DNA of 64,000 nt from an uncultured Rothia sp. (GTDB taxonomy: Bacteria; Actinomycetota; Actinomycetes; Actinomycetales; Micrococcaceae). The stretch is from positions 62,001 to 126,000 of the forward strand of contig CAMIIO010000001.1 in NCBI GenBank assembly GCA_946221065.1, written 5' to 3'. Made by a program: the position numbers and the translations under genes. Of this stretch, positions 44,799-54,389 are shown piece after piece. Below the pieces are notes generated by a model. The model was given only the letters and a program-made list of their open reading frames with translations, searched no databases and was not told the DNA's origin. Positions within the stretch are counted from its first letter, which is position 1, and the number at the start of each line of letters is the position of its first letter.

Positions 44799-46079
44799 AT
44801 GGCTGAAATTACCGCAGTTCACGCACGTCAGATTCTTGATTCCCGAGGCAACCCCACCGTTGAGGTTGAGGTTCTCCTTGAGGACGGCGCATTTGGTCGT
44901 GCAGCAGTTCCCTCCGGTGCATCGACTGGTGAATGGGAAGCTGTTGAGCGCCGCGACGGCGACAAAAACGTTTACCTGGGTAAGGGCGTTGAGGACGCCG
45001 TTGCCGCCGTGATCGACGAGATCGGCGAGGAATTTGTGGGCATTGATGCCGCCGATCAGCGCCTGGTCGATGCCACCATGATTAAACTTGACGGCACTAA
45101 CAACAAGGGCAAGCTTGGTGCTAACGCTATCCTTGGTGTTTCCTTGGCAGTAGCTAACGCTGCGGCACAGTCGGCTGATTTGCCTCTTTATCGTTACTTG
45201 GGTGGTCCTAACGCACATGTTTTGCCCGTTCCCATGATGAACATCTTGAACGGTGGATCCCACGCAGATTCTAACGTGGACATCCAGGAGTTTATGATTG
45301 CCCCGATCGGTTTTGACACCTACTCCGAGGCACTACGCGCCGGCGTCGAGGTATACCACTCGCTAAAGAACGTGCTCCATGACCGCGGACTGGCAACCGG
45401 TTTGGGAGACGAGGGCGGCTTTGCGCCTAACCTGGATTCCAACGCGGCAGCTTTGGATCTTATTATCGAAGCTATCGAGAAGGCCGGCTACAAGCCCGGT
45501 GAGCAGGTTGCGCTGGCTCTTGACGTGGCTTCCTCCGAGTTCTTTAACAACGGCTCCTACGAGTTCGAGGGCGAGAAGAAGTCTGCTGAAGAAATGTCCG
45601 CCTACTATGCAGATTTGGTTGCTAAGTACCCGCTGGTTTCCATTGAGGATCCGCTGGACGAGAATGACTGGGAGGGCTACAAGACTCTTACCGCCGAAAT
45701 CGGCGATAAGGTACAGATTGTTGGTGATGACCTCTTTGTGACCAACCCCGAGCGTCTTGCTCAGGGCATCGAATCCGGTGCAGCTAACGCGCTACTCGTG
45801 AAGGTTAACCAGATTGGTTCGCTCACTGAAACCTTTGACGCCATGGAAATGGCTCAGCGCAACGAGTACCGCTGCATGGTTTCGCACCGTTCCGGTGAAA
45901 CCGAGGACGTCACCATTGCAGATCTCGCCGTAGCAACCAATGCTGGCCAGATTAAGACCGGTGCTCCCGCCCGTTCTGAGCGCGTAGCCAAGTACAACCA
46001 GTTGCTGCGTATTGAAGAAGAACTCGGCGATGCCGCCACTTACGCCGGCGCATCCGCGTTCCCTCGTTTCAAGGCATAA
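44799..46079 (+). CDS. eno: Enolase
   Basis: A 426-residue glycolytic enzyme converting 2-phosphoglycerate to PEP. DSRGNPTVEVEV, SGASTGEWEAVERRD, the Mg ligands in ALDVASSEF and SIEDPLDENDW, the catalytic Lys in LLVKVNQIGSLTE and SHRSGETED are all present. AAGGAG is 9 bases before the ATG, so I use 44799 rather than the longer open frame from 44682. It heads the conserved order eno, divIC-like, DUF501, ppx. Confidence 0.98.
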   Translation: MAEITAVHARQILDSRGNPTVEVEVLLEDGAFGRAAVPSGASTGEWEAVERRDGDKNVYLGKGVEDAVAAVIDEIGEEFVGIDAADQRLVDATMIKLDGTNNKGKLGANAILGVSLAVANAAAQSADLPLYRYLGGPNAHVLPVPMMNILNGGSHADSNVDIQEFMIAPIGFDTYSEALRAGVEVYHSLKNVLHDRGLATGLGDEGGFAPNLDSNAAALDLIIEAIEKAGYKPGEQVALALDVASSEFFNNGSYEFEGEKKSAEEMSAYYADLVAKYPLVSIEDPLDENDWEGYKTLTAEIGDKVQIVGDDLFVTNPERLAQGIESGAANALLVKVNQIGSLTETFDAMEMAQRNEYRCMVSHRSGETEDVTIADLAVATNAGQIKTGAPARSERVAKYNQLLRIEEELGDAATYAGASAFPRFKA

Positions 46080-46114
46080 ACGGTAATACCGCTATTTTCC
46101 TGCTGGGATAGCTC

Positions 46115-46165
46115 AGCGCGCGGGGTCTGAAAATAATCCTCTGATTATTTCGGGTTCCGCGCGCT
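46115..46165 (+). terminator. Hairpin after eno
   Basis: AGCGCGCGG / CCGCGCGCT outer stem plus inner CTGAAAATAAT / GATTATTTCGG stem. Likely a terminator, though its U-run is short (TCTTAG). Confidence 0.7.
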
Positions 46166-46283
46166 TCTTAGCATCTTCTCGGGTTGAGAGGGGAAAGCGT
46201 TGTGAACGAAACAGGTAAACTCTTGTGAAAGAGAGACTTTAACGTGGTAGGCGGCTTAGGCAGAACCCAGCGGAGGATGATTG

Positions 46284-47042
46284 ATGGCGAACGGGCAGAG
46301 AACGCAGAAGAAGAAAAAAAATTCTTCGTTGCTGAGGCGTTCGCGAGCTAACAATTCTGCTAGTTCTTCACGGGGGTTGCGTGCTCAGCGGCGGGGGAGC
46401 GCCTGTCGTCGGAATGGTCAGGGTCTAGCACAATTCTTTGGCGCTGGATTTTCAAAAGCTACGGCTGATTCGGAATCGACGCCGGTAGCGGCTCACGTAT
46501 TTTCTGGCAGATTTTTTCTGGGAGCTGTCGTGCTATTCTTTATCTTTTTTGCCGCCTACGCTCCGATTTCTACCTATATTCAGCAGCGGGCGGAGATCTC
46601 TCAGGTGGAGAATCATATTAGCCAGTTGAAGTCCGATAACGATAAGTTGCAGACTCAGTTGAGTTGGTGGCAGGACGATAATTACGTGAAGCAGCAGGCG
46701 AAGAGCCGTCTTTACTATGTGAGCGAGGGGGAAACACCCTACCTGGTGGTGGGTACGGATGTTACTTCTACTCTGGCAGATGATACTTCTGCCGCGGCAC
46801 AAACGGCTCCGCAAGATTCGTGGACTACTGGGCTGTGGCGTTCTTTCCAAGAAGCTTCGGAAGCTAAGGTGCCCGAAGACGCTGGCTCTCATACAGTAGA
46901 AAATCCTGCTACGGGGGCGTCGTCGAACGTAACGGTGAACCCATCGTCTTCGGCAGCTCCTGCAGCGTCTACCGACGCTAGTCCGTTAGCTTCGGATCCG
47001 GCTGCTTCTGCTCAACCTGAGGTAAGCACACCGGCACACTAG
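46284..47042 (+). CDS. DivIC/FtsB-like septum formation initiator
   Basis: A 252-residue single-pass membrane protein. It has a basic Ser-rich cytoplasmic N-terminus (about 1-70), one transmembrane helix (GAVVLFFIFFAAYAPI, about 77-93), a short coiled coil (ISQVENHISQLKSDNDKLQTQ) and the DivIC signature (DNYVKQQAKSRLYYVSEGE). The C-terminus is an extracellular Ala/Ser/Thr tail. The family links division proteins FtsL and FtsQ/DivIB. GGAGGATG precedes the ATG. Location next to eno is usual in actinobacteria. Confidence 0.88.
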   Translation: MANGQRTQKKKKNSSLLRRSRANNSASSSRGLRAQRRGSACRRNGQGLAQFFGAGFSKATADSESTPVAAHVFSGRFFLGAVVLFFIFFAAYAPISTYIQQRAEISQVENHISQLKSDNDKLQTQLSWWQDDNYVKQQAKSRLYYVSEGETPYLVVGTDVTSTLADDTSAAAQTAPQDSWTTGLWRSFQEASEAKVPEDAGSHTVENPATGASSNVTVNPSSSAAPAASTDASPLASDPAASAQPEVSTPAH

Positions 47043-47129
47043 GGGTGCAGTTGGTAGGCTGGTAGTTCTATACCCGGCAAAACTGCGGCTTGTAGATTTT
47101 GAATTATTAGCTTTTTTACTAAGGAAAAG

Positions 47130-47723
47130 ATGAGCACTGAGCATATTCCCGGTGGTTTTAACGTCACCGTAGAGACTTTGGCACCTACTGCGCTAGATGT
47201 GCATGTTTTATCCGAGCAGCTGGGCCGTAAAGTCCGTGATGTTGCTGAGATTCCGGCGCGCTGCGTATGCGGTAATCCGTTGGTGGCGGCAACTGCGCCG
47301 CGGCTATCTAACGGTTCTCCGTTTCCTACCGTTTTTTATTTGGCGCACCCGGTTATTACTGCTGCCGCGAGCCGTTTTGAGGCGGAGGGCGCAATGTATG
47401 AGATGACTGACCGTATTGCCGCAGATCCCGCACTCGCACAGCAGTACGAGCGGGCGCACGCAAACTATTTGGCAGAACGCGAGCGGATTCGTGTGCAAAC
47501 GGGTACGGCGGAAGTCCCCGAGATCGAGGGAATTTCTGCTGGAGGTATGCCTACTCGCGTTAAATGTTTGCACGCGGTGCTGGGGCATACGCTTTCTGTG
47601 GGGCGCGGTATCAATCCCTTTGGCGATGAAACTCTTGATTTGATTGCTGATATGTGGACTCCGGATCGGTGCGCTTGTGACCCGGCATGGCGTGAGTCTT
47701 TTGCGGAAGAAACCGCTGAATAA
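47130..47723 (+). CDS. DUF501-family protein
   Basis: A 197-residue protein of the DUF501 family. LGRKVRDVAEIPARCVCGNPLVAATAPRL, PFPTVFYLAHP and KCLHAVLGHTLSVGRGINPFGDE are conserved. Cysteines in RCVCGNP and later in DRCACDPAWRE could bind metal, which is inference. No biochemical function is established. It sits between the divIC-like gene and ppx in the conserved order. Confidence 0.88.
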   Translation: MSTEHIPGGFNVTVETLAPTALDVHVLSEQLGRKVRDVAEIPARCVCGNPLVAATAPRLSNGSPFPTVFYLAHPVITAAASRFEAEGAMYEMTDRIAADPALAQQYERAHANYLAERERIRVQTGTAEVPEIEGISAGGMPTRVKCLHAVLGHTLSVGRGINPFGDETLDLIADMWTPDRCACDPAWRESFAEETAE

Positions 47724-47754
47724 TAACTGAATCACCTATCTGAAGGAGAACCCC

Positions 47755-48711
47755 GTGCGTATTGGAGCCATTGACTGCGGCACTAATTCGATTCGTTTGT
47801 TGATTGCTGATGTGGAGCGCACCGACTCTGGCGTGCAACTTACGGATGTGACGCGAGTGATGCGGATTGTGCGCCTGGGCGAGGGCGTGGACGCGAACGG
47901 TGTTTTTTCGGAGGGGGCGTTAGAGCGGACTTTCACGGCAGTTCGTGAATATGCACAGATTTTGGAGCAGTACCCGGTTCAGTCTTTACGGTTTGGTGCC
48001 ACGAGTGCTACTCGTGATGCGCGGAACCGGGACATCTTTTTAGATGGAATTGAGCGGATTCTAGGTGTGCGACCGGAGGTTATCTCCGGGGATGAAGAAG
48101 CAGCCCTGTCTTTTGCTGGTGCCCTGTTGGCATTAGGCGGTAGCGAAGAAAATACCGTGGTGGTTGATTTGGGTGGTGGGTCCACGGAGTTTGTGCTGGG
48201 TAACAGCGCCGACGGCGTAGTTGCCGCTAGGTCAATGAACATTGGTTGTGTGCGTTTGACCGAGCGGTATGCGGTGGATTCGACCGTGAGCGCCGATCAG
48301 CGTGAGAGCATTATTGCGGATGTGGATGCGGCGATTGACGGCGCAGCGGAGCGGGTAGATTTTTCATCTGCTCGGGCTTTAGTGGGGGTTGCCGGGACAG
48401 TAACTACTCTCACAGCGCACGCTTTGGGCTTGCCCTCTTATGATTCTGAACGTATTAACCGCACCTACCTCGCCGAGGCGCAAACGGCTGCTTCTGCGAT
48501 TGCTCTTGCGGGAATGAGCCGTGAACAGCGCGAGAATTTAGGGTATATGCATCCGGGTCGGGTGGATGTGATTGGTACTGGAGTGTTGATTTGGTCCCGT
48601 ATTGTGGAGCGCTTGCAGGAGCTTAGCGGTGGTGCTATTGCTGGGGCGACCACCAGTGAACACGATATTCTTGATGGTTTGGTGCTCTCGCAGTACTCTG
48701 CGGGAGAGTAG
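47755..48711 (+). CDS. Ppx/GppA exopolyphosphatase
   Basis: A 318-residue ASKHA-fold phosphatase acting on polyphosphate or (p)ppGpp. RIGAIDCGTNSIRLL is the N-terminal phosphate loop, FGATSATRDARNRD follows, and VDLGGGSTEFVLG is the second phosphate motif. It is the short form, lacking the C-terminal HD domain of E. coli Ppx. AAGGAGAA precedes the GTG start. Its end lies close to the subtilase gene. Confidence 0.92.
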   Translation: MRIGAIDCGTNSIRLLIADVERTDSGVQLTDVTRVMRIVRLGEGVDANGVFSEGALERTFTAVREYAQILEQYPVQSLRFGATSATRDARNRDIFLDGIERILGVRPEVISGDEEAALSFAGALLALGGSEENTVVVDLGGGSTEFVLGNSADGVVAARSMNIGCVRLTERYAVDSTVSADQRESIIADVDAAIDGAAERVDFSSARALVGVAGTVTTLTAHALGLPSYDSERINRTYLAEAQTAASAIALAGMSREQRENLGYMHPGRVDVIGTGVLIWSRIVERLQELSGGAIAGATTSEHDILDGLVLSQYSAGE

Positions 48712-48718
48712 CCACGCG

Positions 48719-50143
48719 ATGGGTAGGTACAATGTGAGCCCTACGCTAAAGTTCCGCGCTGGTTTGCGTGCTACTGGCATCCTGTGTGGAGCACTTGTTC
48801 TTTTGGGTGGAGTGGTGTCTCCTTCTGGTGCGGAGCCGAACACTGCTAACCCGCCGTCGGCAGGGGATGGCTCTTCTGCCGGTGTTTCGCAGCCCCCTCC
48901 TCCGCTTCCTTCCGTTCCCACGATAGATACTCCGCGAGGAGACTCGATTCGTGCGCGGCAGTTTTGGCTCACGGAATACAATTTGTCGGAGGTTTGGAAG
49001 CAGGCTACGGGTAAGGGCGTGACCGTTGCTGTTATTGATACCGGTGTGGACGGAAATCACCAAGACCTTCAGGGTAATGTGTTGCAGGGCTATGATGCTT
49101 CCGGTGTAGGAAGCTCTAACGGCTGGCAGGGGTTGGGTATTGAGCCCGAGCACGGCACCCTCGTTGCCTCTTTAATCGCTGGGCACGGGCACGACGACGG
49201 CGCCTCCACGGGCAATCCGGATTGGCCCGGTAAGCCGGCGGGTGTGTTGGGCATAGCTCCAGATGCCAAAATTTTGCCGATTTCGCTAGAAATTGGTGTG
49301 AGCTCGGGTAAAAGCATCGATGAGCAGCTACCGGAAGCCGTGAAGTACGCGGTGGATCATGGGGCCGACATTATTAATCTTTCTGTGGGGTCAAATAACA
49401 CCAGCTGGCCAGCGTCCTGGGATGAGGCATTTACCTACGCGGAAGAGAAGGGCGTGCTGCTGGTGGCTTCTGCCGGCAATCGAGGTTCGGGTATTACTCA
49501 GGTGGGAGCGCCGGCAACTATGCCCGGTGTGCTGACGGTGGGCGGTATTAATCAGCAGGGGGACGTCTCTGAAGAGTCTTCATCCGAGGGTATTTCTTTA
49601 GCGGTGGTGGCTCCGAGCGAGCAGCTTATTAGTGCTATGCCGGATAATAGGTATGCGCTGTGGTCGGGCACGTCTGCCGCGGCTCCGCTAGTTTCTGGTA
49701 CGGCTGCTTTGCTGAAAGAAAAGTATCCGGATTTAACGGCTAATCAGCTGATTCAGCGCATTATTAGTTCGGCAGATGATCGTGGCGTCTCCGGGCGGGA
49801 CGCTAGTTTTGGGTACGGAATTATTAATCCGCAGCGAGCATTGGCTCCGGAAACTTCGCAGGATGCTGCCAGTAACCCGTTGGGCTCTATGGCGGATTGG
49901 GTGCATGTTCACCGTAGAGCTGAACTCGGTGCCGCTGTGGAACCGGATCCGGCTACGTCCACTGCTCCGGTGCATGAGGCTAGTGATCAGCTCAGAGAAG
50001 TCAGTGCCCCTACCCCTACTCGCCCGGTAGAAGACTCGGGGATTCTACCTTTTATTGTGTTAGGTGGGTTTGCGCTGTGGACTCTGATTATTACGGGAGG
50101 AACCGTGGCGCGTTTGCGAAGGATAAACCCTCGGGGGCGGTAG
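48719..50143 (+). CDS. S8 subtilisin-like serine protease (mycosin-like)
   Basis: A 474-residue exported protease. It has a signal peptide (hydrophobic run GILCGALVLLGGVVS), a catalytic Asp in VIDTGVDGNH (about residue 105), His in EHGTLVAS (about 144), Asn in SAGN and Ser in SGTSAAAP (about 319). A C-terminal transmembrane helix (about 441-461) and a basic tail anchor it. The layout matches mycosins of type VII secretion, but no ESX genes are in the window. ATG 48719 is the first plausible start after ppx; GTG 48734 is possible. Confidence 0.88.
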   Translation: MGRYNVSPTLKFRAGLRATGILCGALVLLGGVVSPSGAEPNTANPPSAGDGSSAGVSQPPPPLPSVPTIDTPRGDSIRARQFWLTEYNLSEVWKQATGKGVTVAVIDTGVDGNHQDLQGNVLQGYDASGVGSSNGWQGLGIEPEHGTLVASLIAGHGHDDGASTGNPDWPGKPAGVLGIAPDAKILPISLEIGVSSGKSIDEQLPEAVKYAVDHGADIINLSVGSNNTSWPASWDEAFTYAEEKGVLLVASAGNRGSGITQVGAPATMPGVLTVGGINQQGDVSEESSSEGISLAVVAPSEQLISAMPDNRYALWSGTSAAAPLVSGTAALLKEKYPDLTANQLIQRIISSADDRGVSGRDASFGYGIINPQRALAPETSQDAASNPLGSMADWVHVHRRAELGAAVEPDPATSTAPVHEASDQLREVSAPTPTRPVEDSGILPFIVLGGFALWTLIITGGTVARLRRINPRGR

Positions 50144-50358
50144 CACGGATGTTGCGACTCATAATGTAATAAGTACACGTAACATGTGCTCTTTGAGCCG
50201 GAAAATGGCAAGATAACTAGTGGGTCTTGTCCTCATTTCTCTGCACGCCGAAACATATAATAAGTGTTAGGTTTAACAGAAGCATGTTCTGTGCAGAACA
50301 AGGCTGGCGCGTATTCACAGCCCGCACCACCTTTTCAACTTAAGGAAGTAGCAATACT

Positions 50359-51744
50359 ATGGCATTCACCAAATTGGCTCAGGATCGCCCTCGCGTTCTC
50401 ATCGTCGGCGGCGGCTATGTGGGATTCACCGTCGCACAAAAGATTCAGAAGGTTATTAAAGCAACCGGTGGCGTGGTTACCGTTGTAGATCCTAACCCTT
50501 ACATGACGTATCAGCCGTTCCTTCCCGAAGTAGCAGCAGGCTCCATGGAAGGCCGTAACGCTACCGTGCCCCTACGTCAGCACCTACGCGATTGCGAGAT
50601 CGTTGGCGGCCGTATCACCAAGATTGATCACGCTTCTAAGACTGCCACCGTTGAGCCCATTGATAACGGTGAGCCTTTCGAGATGACTTACGATGAAATC
50701 GTTCTCGGTGCAGGTGCTGTAACCCGCGCATTCCCCATCCCCGGCTTGTCCGAGGTTGCTATTGGCATGAAGACTGTTGAAGAGGCAGTTTCCGTGCGTA
50801 ACTGGGTTCTTGAGCGCATTGAGGTAGCTTCTCTGCTCGACGACGAAGACGCCCGCCGTCGTGCCTTGACCGTTGTTGTTGTGGGCGGTGGCTTTGCCGG
50901 CGTTGAGACTATCTCCGAGATCGAAGATATGGCTCGCGTTGCTGTGGAGCGTAACGAGCGTCTGCGCGTTTCTGATTTGCGTTTTGTTCTGGTTGAGGCT
51001 GCTCCTCGCATTATGCCTGAGGTTCCTGCGGACCGTGCAGACAAGGTTGTTGCTGAGCTTCGTGCCCGCGGTATTGAGGTTCTGTTGAACACCTCTTTGG
51101 CGGATGCAACTGGCGGTCATCTGGAACTCATCAACATGGGCGATAAGTCTCCTGCCGGCGAGCTGGACACCGATACCCTGATTTGGACCGCAGGTGTGGC
51201 TGCGTCCCCGATGCTCAAAGACACCGATTTCCCCATTGACGAGCGCGGCCGTATTCGCGTGGGTGCAGACCTGCGTGTTACCGGCGACAACGGCGTAGTT
51301 GAGGGCGCTTGGGCTGCCGGCGATAACGCTGCTGTTCCCGATCTTTCCGGTGGTGGAGTGGGCGGATTCTGCGTACCTAATGCACAGCACGCATCACGTC
51401 AGGCTCTCAAGCTTGCCGAGAACCTGCTGAAGAACCGTAAGGGTGAGGCTTTGACTGACTACTACCACGAGACTATTGGTGTGGTTGCTGGTTTGGGTCT
51501 GTGGAAGGGCGTTGCGAACTTCAAGGGTAAGACCATTGGTGGCCCACTCGCGTGGATTATGCACCGCGGTTACCACGGTTATGCTATCCCCACCACCGAG
51601 CGTACCGTTCGTGTGATGAGTGTTTGGGCGCTGAACCAGATTTTTGGTCGTGATACCTCCACTATTCGTCACCAGCGTTCACCGCGTTTGGCTTTCCAGT
51701 CGGCAACCGGTACAGCTCCGGAAAAGTCGAAGGCACGTCTCTAA
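50359..51744 (+). CDS. Type II NADH dehydrogenase
   Basis: A 461-residue FAD/NAD(P) oxidoreductase of the NDH-2 family, a non-proton-pumping NADH:quinone oxidoreductase on the inner membrane face. FAD fold VLIVGGGYVGF (about residue 14), NADH fold VVVVGGGFAGVET (about 172), AAGDNAAVPD and the C-terminal hydrophobic stretch WIMHRGYHGYAIP that attaches it to the membrane. AAGGAAG precedes the ATG. It has a 215-base leader region. It can pass electrons to the quinone pool shared with the SDH encoded in this window. Confidence 0.93.
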   Translation: MAFTKLAQDRPRVLIVGGGYVGFTVAQKIQKVIKATGGVVTVVDPNPYMTYQPFLPEVAAGSMEGRNATVPLRQHLRDCEIVGGRITKIDHASKTATVEPIDNGEPFEMTYDEIVLGAGAVTRAFPIPGLSEVAIGMKTVEEAVSVRNWVLERIEVASLLDDEDARRRALTVVVVGGGFAGVETISEIEDMARVAVERNERLRVSDLRFVLVEAAPRIMPEVPADRADKVVAELRARGIEVLLNTSLADATGGHLELINMGDKSPAGELDTDTLIWTAGVAASPMLKDTDFPIDERGRIRVGADLRVTGDNGVVEGAWAAGDNAAVPDLSGGGVGGFCVPNAQHASRQALKLAENLLKNRKGEALTDYYHETIGVVAGLGLWKGVANFKGKTIGGPLAWIMHRGYHGYAIPTTERTVRVMSVWALNQIFGRDTSTIRHQRSPRLAFQSATGTAPEKSKARL

Positions 51745-51837
51745 TGAGCGTGCTCGTTTATGAGCTTTTCGTTTTCTCTGATATAAATATCTAGAGTATT
51801 CATCTTTTGCTCACTCCGTGTGGGTGGGCAAAAGTTT

Positions 51838-51914
51838 GCTCCTATAGCCCAATTGGCAGAGGCAGAGGACTTAAAATCCTTGTGTTCTGGGTTCGAGTCC
51901 CAGTAGGAGCACCA
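51838..51914 (+). tRNA. tRNA with anticodon UAA (Leu), short variable loop
   Basis: 77 bases including encoded CCA. Acceptor GCTCCTA / TAGGAGC; D-stem GCC / GGC with the large loop CAATTGGCAGA typical of leucine tRNAs; anticodon stem GAGGA / TCCTT with loop CTTAAAA, giving anticodon UAA; T-arm CTGGG TTCGAGT CCCAG; discriminator A. The variable loop is only 5 bases (GTGTT), whereas bacterial tRNA-Leu normally has a long variable arm. The fold is otherwise complete. Confidence 0.9.
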
Positions 51915-51918
51915 CCTT

Positions 51919-51957
51919 AGCGTCGGTTACGCGATACTGATTCGCGTGACCGGCGCT
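51919..51957 (+). terminator. Terminator after the tRNA
   Basis: AGCGTCGGTTACGCGA / TCGCGTGACCGGCGCT, a 16-bp stem with G-U pairs, followed by TTTTCTTT, 5 bases after the tRNA CCA. Confidence 0.88.
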
Positions 51958-52081
51958 TTTCTTTGGTTCGGGTGCAGTCCTTGTTCCCTCACCTTTGGGT
52001 TATACCGCAAGAGTGGAGACAATGAGTAAGAACTGGACTGTTTGCCAAGAACCGCATGAAGAAACCTCCGGGCCTAGAACT

Positions 52082-53254
52082 TTAGCCAGCAGTTGCCGGG
52101 GCGATTCCCAGCTCATCAGGATCACGTAAGCCCATATGAATCAGGGCAAGGAGCTGCGCACCTAACCGTGCCCCGTTGCGAACGGCTCCGGCGCCGTCGG
52201 CACTCATCAGAATCTCTGTTTCTCCAAGAATATCCCGGCTCATTAATCCTTCCAAGAGGGTTGCGGCAAAGTCTGGGTCATCTATCATCGGGCCGGACAA
52301 AACGATTGCTGCTGGGTCAATCATCGCCGCGGCGTTGATAACACTCTCAGCAAGGATGTGAAGAGCCCGCGCAGTTTCTTGGGTATGTGGGTGACCAATT
52401 ATTTTCTTCACGCTTTGGGCAACGTCGAGGTAGCCATTTGGGGTGGAGCGGTAGCTGTTGGGATCAACAACGCCAAGACGGTGAAGAACCTGATGAAGTG
52501 GCTTACCCCCAAATCTCATATAGCTGATTTGCCCCGATGTGCCGTGTGCTCCTCTGTAGAGGCGTGAGTCGATGGCGTACGCGCTACCAATATATTCGGC
52601 AAGATGAACGCCAAAAACATAGTTTTTACCCTGGGCTACCCCTTCGTGTACTTCGCTAAAGAGCGCCCAGTTAACGTTTTCGTCAAGATACACCGGGCAG
52701 TGAAGATGGGTTTTGACGATGGCGTGAAAGTCAATGAGATAGTGGGGAACTCCGGTGTGCGGGAGCGCAACCATGTGTTGAGTGCGTGGGTTCACCGGAG
52801 TGGGGATAGAGATGACGGCGGCGCGGATGGTTCCGGGGGCCAGGGCTTGAACCTCGTCGAGCAGAGTAATAATAGTTTTGTCGATGGGGACACCCGGCTC
52901 CCAGCTGGTGGATTGTTCCCGATGGGCAAGAAGGGCACCGTGCAGATCGTAGAGATTGACGGAGATGCGATCCACCTCGCAGAGAACGGTGATGATGTGG
53001 CCCAGGGCTTGAGGGATGTCGTAGAGTTCGGGGACTCTGCCGGGTTTTCCGGTGGAGGTCTTGTCTTTGGTGAGTATTTCGAGGTATCCGCGGCTGAGAA
53101 GACGAGCGGCTGCTTCAGATGCGGTGGGGCGCGAGAGTTTCATGGCGCTAGCAATTTCGGCACGAGAGCTAGGCCCGTTCATCCGCACGTAGCGGAAGAA
53201 GAGTCTATCTGAGGCGGGAGCGGGGGTAATGTGTTGTTGCGGGAAGGGGCTCAC
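52082..53254 (-). CDS. ROK-family transcriptional regulator
   Basis: A 390-residue regulator with an N-terminal winged helix (SRAEIASAMKLSRPTASEAAARLLSRGYLE, residues about 31-60) and a C-terminal ROK (sugar-kinase-like) domain. The ROK part has degenerate ATP motifs and VYLDENVNWALFSE, and lacks the zinc-binding CGxxGCxE motif of sugar-kinase ROK members (here YRGAHGTSGQISYM), so it is probably a regulator and not a kinase. GTG start with AAAGGA 7 bases upstream. Divergent from the HAD hydrolase, which is a candidate target. Confidence 0.87.
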   Translation of the reverse strand: MSPFPQQHITPAPASDRLFFRYVRMNGPSSRAEIASAMKLSRPTASEAAARLLSRGYLEILTKDKTSTGKPGRVPELYDIPQALGHIITVLCEVDRISVNLYDLHGALLAHREQSTSWEPGVPIDKTIITLLDEVQALAPGTIRAAVISIPTPVNPRTQHMVALPHTGVPHYLIDFHAIVKTHLHCPVYLDENVNWALFSEVHEGVAQGKNYVFGVHLAEYIGSAYAIDSRLYRGAHGTSGQISYMRFGGKPLHQVLHRLGVVDPNSYRSTPNGYLDVAQSVKKIIGHPHTQETARALHILAESVINAAAMIDPAAIVLSGPMIDDPDFAATLLEGLMSRDILGETEILMSADGAGAVRNGARLGAQLLALIHMGLRDPDELGIAPATAG

Positions 53255-53398
53255 GGGAATTTCCTTTGACGGGGTAAGCCGAGTTGGGGGCTTGTACTTC
53301 TATGGTAGTCCGTGCCGGCACGAGGCGTTTTTGTCACCGTTAGGAAAAAGATTCCGCGATAGGTTTAGAGAAAAGAACGGTGAATAAAGGAGATCGTG

Positions 53399-54283
53399 AT
53401 GACTCTACGACTAATTGCAACGGATATGGACGGAACGTTGCTCAATGATACCGAGAAGAGCTTTGATCGTGAACAATTTGATCGGGTGCTTACTGAGCTG
53501 GCGGCGCGCGATATTCGTTTGGTGATTGCCAGCGGAAATCAGTATAAGAAGTTACGACACTATATGGAGGGTTTTCACGGGCGCGGGATTTTTTATATTG
53601 CGGAAAACGGCGGGTATATTGCCGACGACGACGGCGACATTCTAATTTCAGGTTTTGACGCACGTACGGTTCAGAAAATCGTTGCGGTGCTGGATCAGTT
53701 CCCGGAGATCGGGTTTATTATTTCGGCACATGGCGGGGCGTATTTGATGAGAAACCGTGCGGAGCCGATTTCTCGGATGATTCGTGCTCACCTGGATTTT
53801 TTGGGTGCTGAGGTTGATGAAGAAGTGGATTATCTGAGCTTTATTAACCGTTTTTACCCAGGGACGCGCCTGATTGATTCGTTGAGCGAGCTAGGGGATG
53901 ACACCGTGGTGAAGTTTGCTTTGCAGACGAGGCAGGAGGATATTCATCGTCTTTTGCAGGAGCTCATGGATTTATTACCCGCTAATGTGGTTCCGGTGGC
54001 GAGTGGCTTTGGTGCGATTGATCTTATTTCCCGGGGTGTGAATAAGGGTTCTGCCTTGAAGTGGGTGGGGGAGAAGATGGGTATTGCTCCGGAGGAAATG
54101 ATGGCCTTTGGGGATAATTCTAATGATTTGGAGATGTTGCAGTATGTGGGGGAGGGGGTCGCGGTTTCTAATGCGGTGCCACAGGTGCGTGCGGCCGCGG
54201 ATGTGGTGATTGGAAACAATAACGACGGCGCGGTGCTGGATTATATTGAGAGCAAGTTGGCTGCCGAAAAGTCAGTTAGCTGA
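53399..54283 (+). CDS. Cof-type HAD-IIB hydrolase
   Basis: A 294-residue phosphatase of the haloacid dehalogenase superfamily, type IIB (Cof-like). Motif I DMDGTLLND (nucleophile Asp, about residue 9), motif II IASGNQYK, motif III Lys in NKGSALKWV and motif IV FGDNSNDLEML. Substrates of such enzymes are usually sugar phosphates or nucleotides. AAAGGAG is 6 bases upstream of the ATG at 53399. Confidence 0.92.
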   Translation: MTLRLIATDMDGTLLNDTEKSFDREQFDRVLTELAARDIRLVIASGNQYKKLRHYMEGFHGRGIFYIAENGGYIADDDGDILISGFDARTVQKIVAVLDQFPEIGFIISAHGGAYLMRNRAEPISRMIRAHLDFLGAEVDEEVDYLSFINRFYPGTRLIDSLSELGDDTVVKFALQTRQEDIHRLLQELMDLLPANVVPVASGFGAIDLISRGVNKGSALKWVGEKMGIAPEEMMAFGDNSNDLEMLQYVGEGVAVSNAVPQVRAAADVVIGNNNDGAVLDYIESKLAAEKSVS

Positions 54284-54389
54284 TATTTTTTACGCTGATT
54301 GTTTCAAGATGACCCAAACCACTGAAAATATAAAACATGTCCGGTAAAGTTTTTTGACATCTGTTAGACCAATCTGAGGAGTTCATGCC

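Noticed and set aside
52604..53212. 202-residue plus-strand open frame opposite the ROK gene
   Set aside because: Runs antisense to a well-supported regulator gene; no family features.
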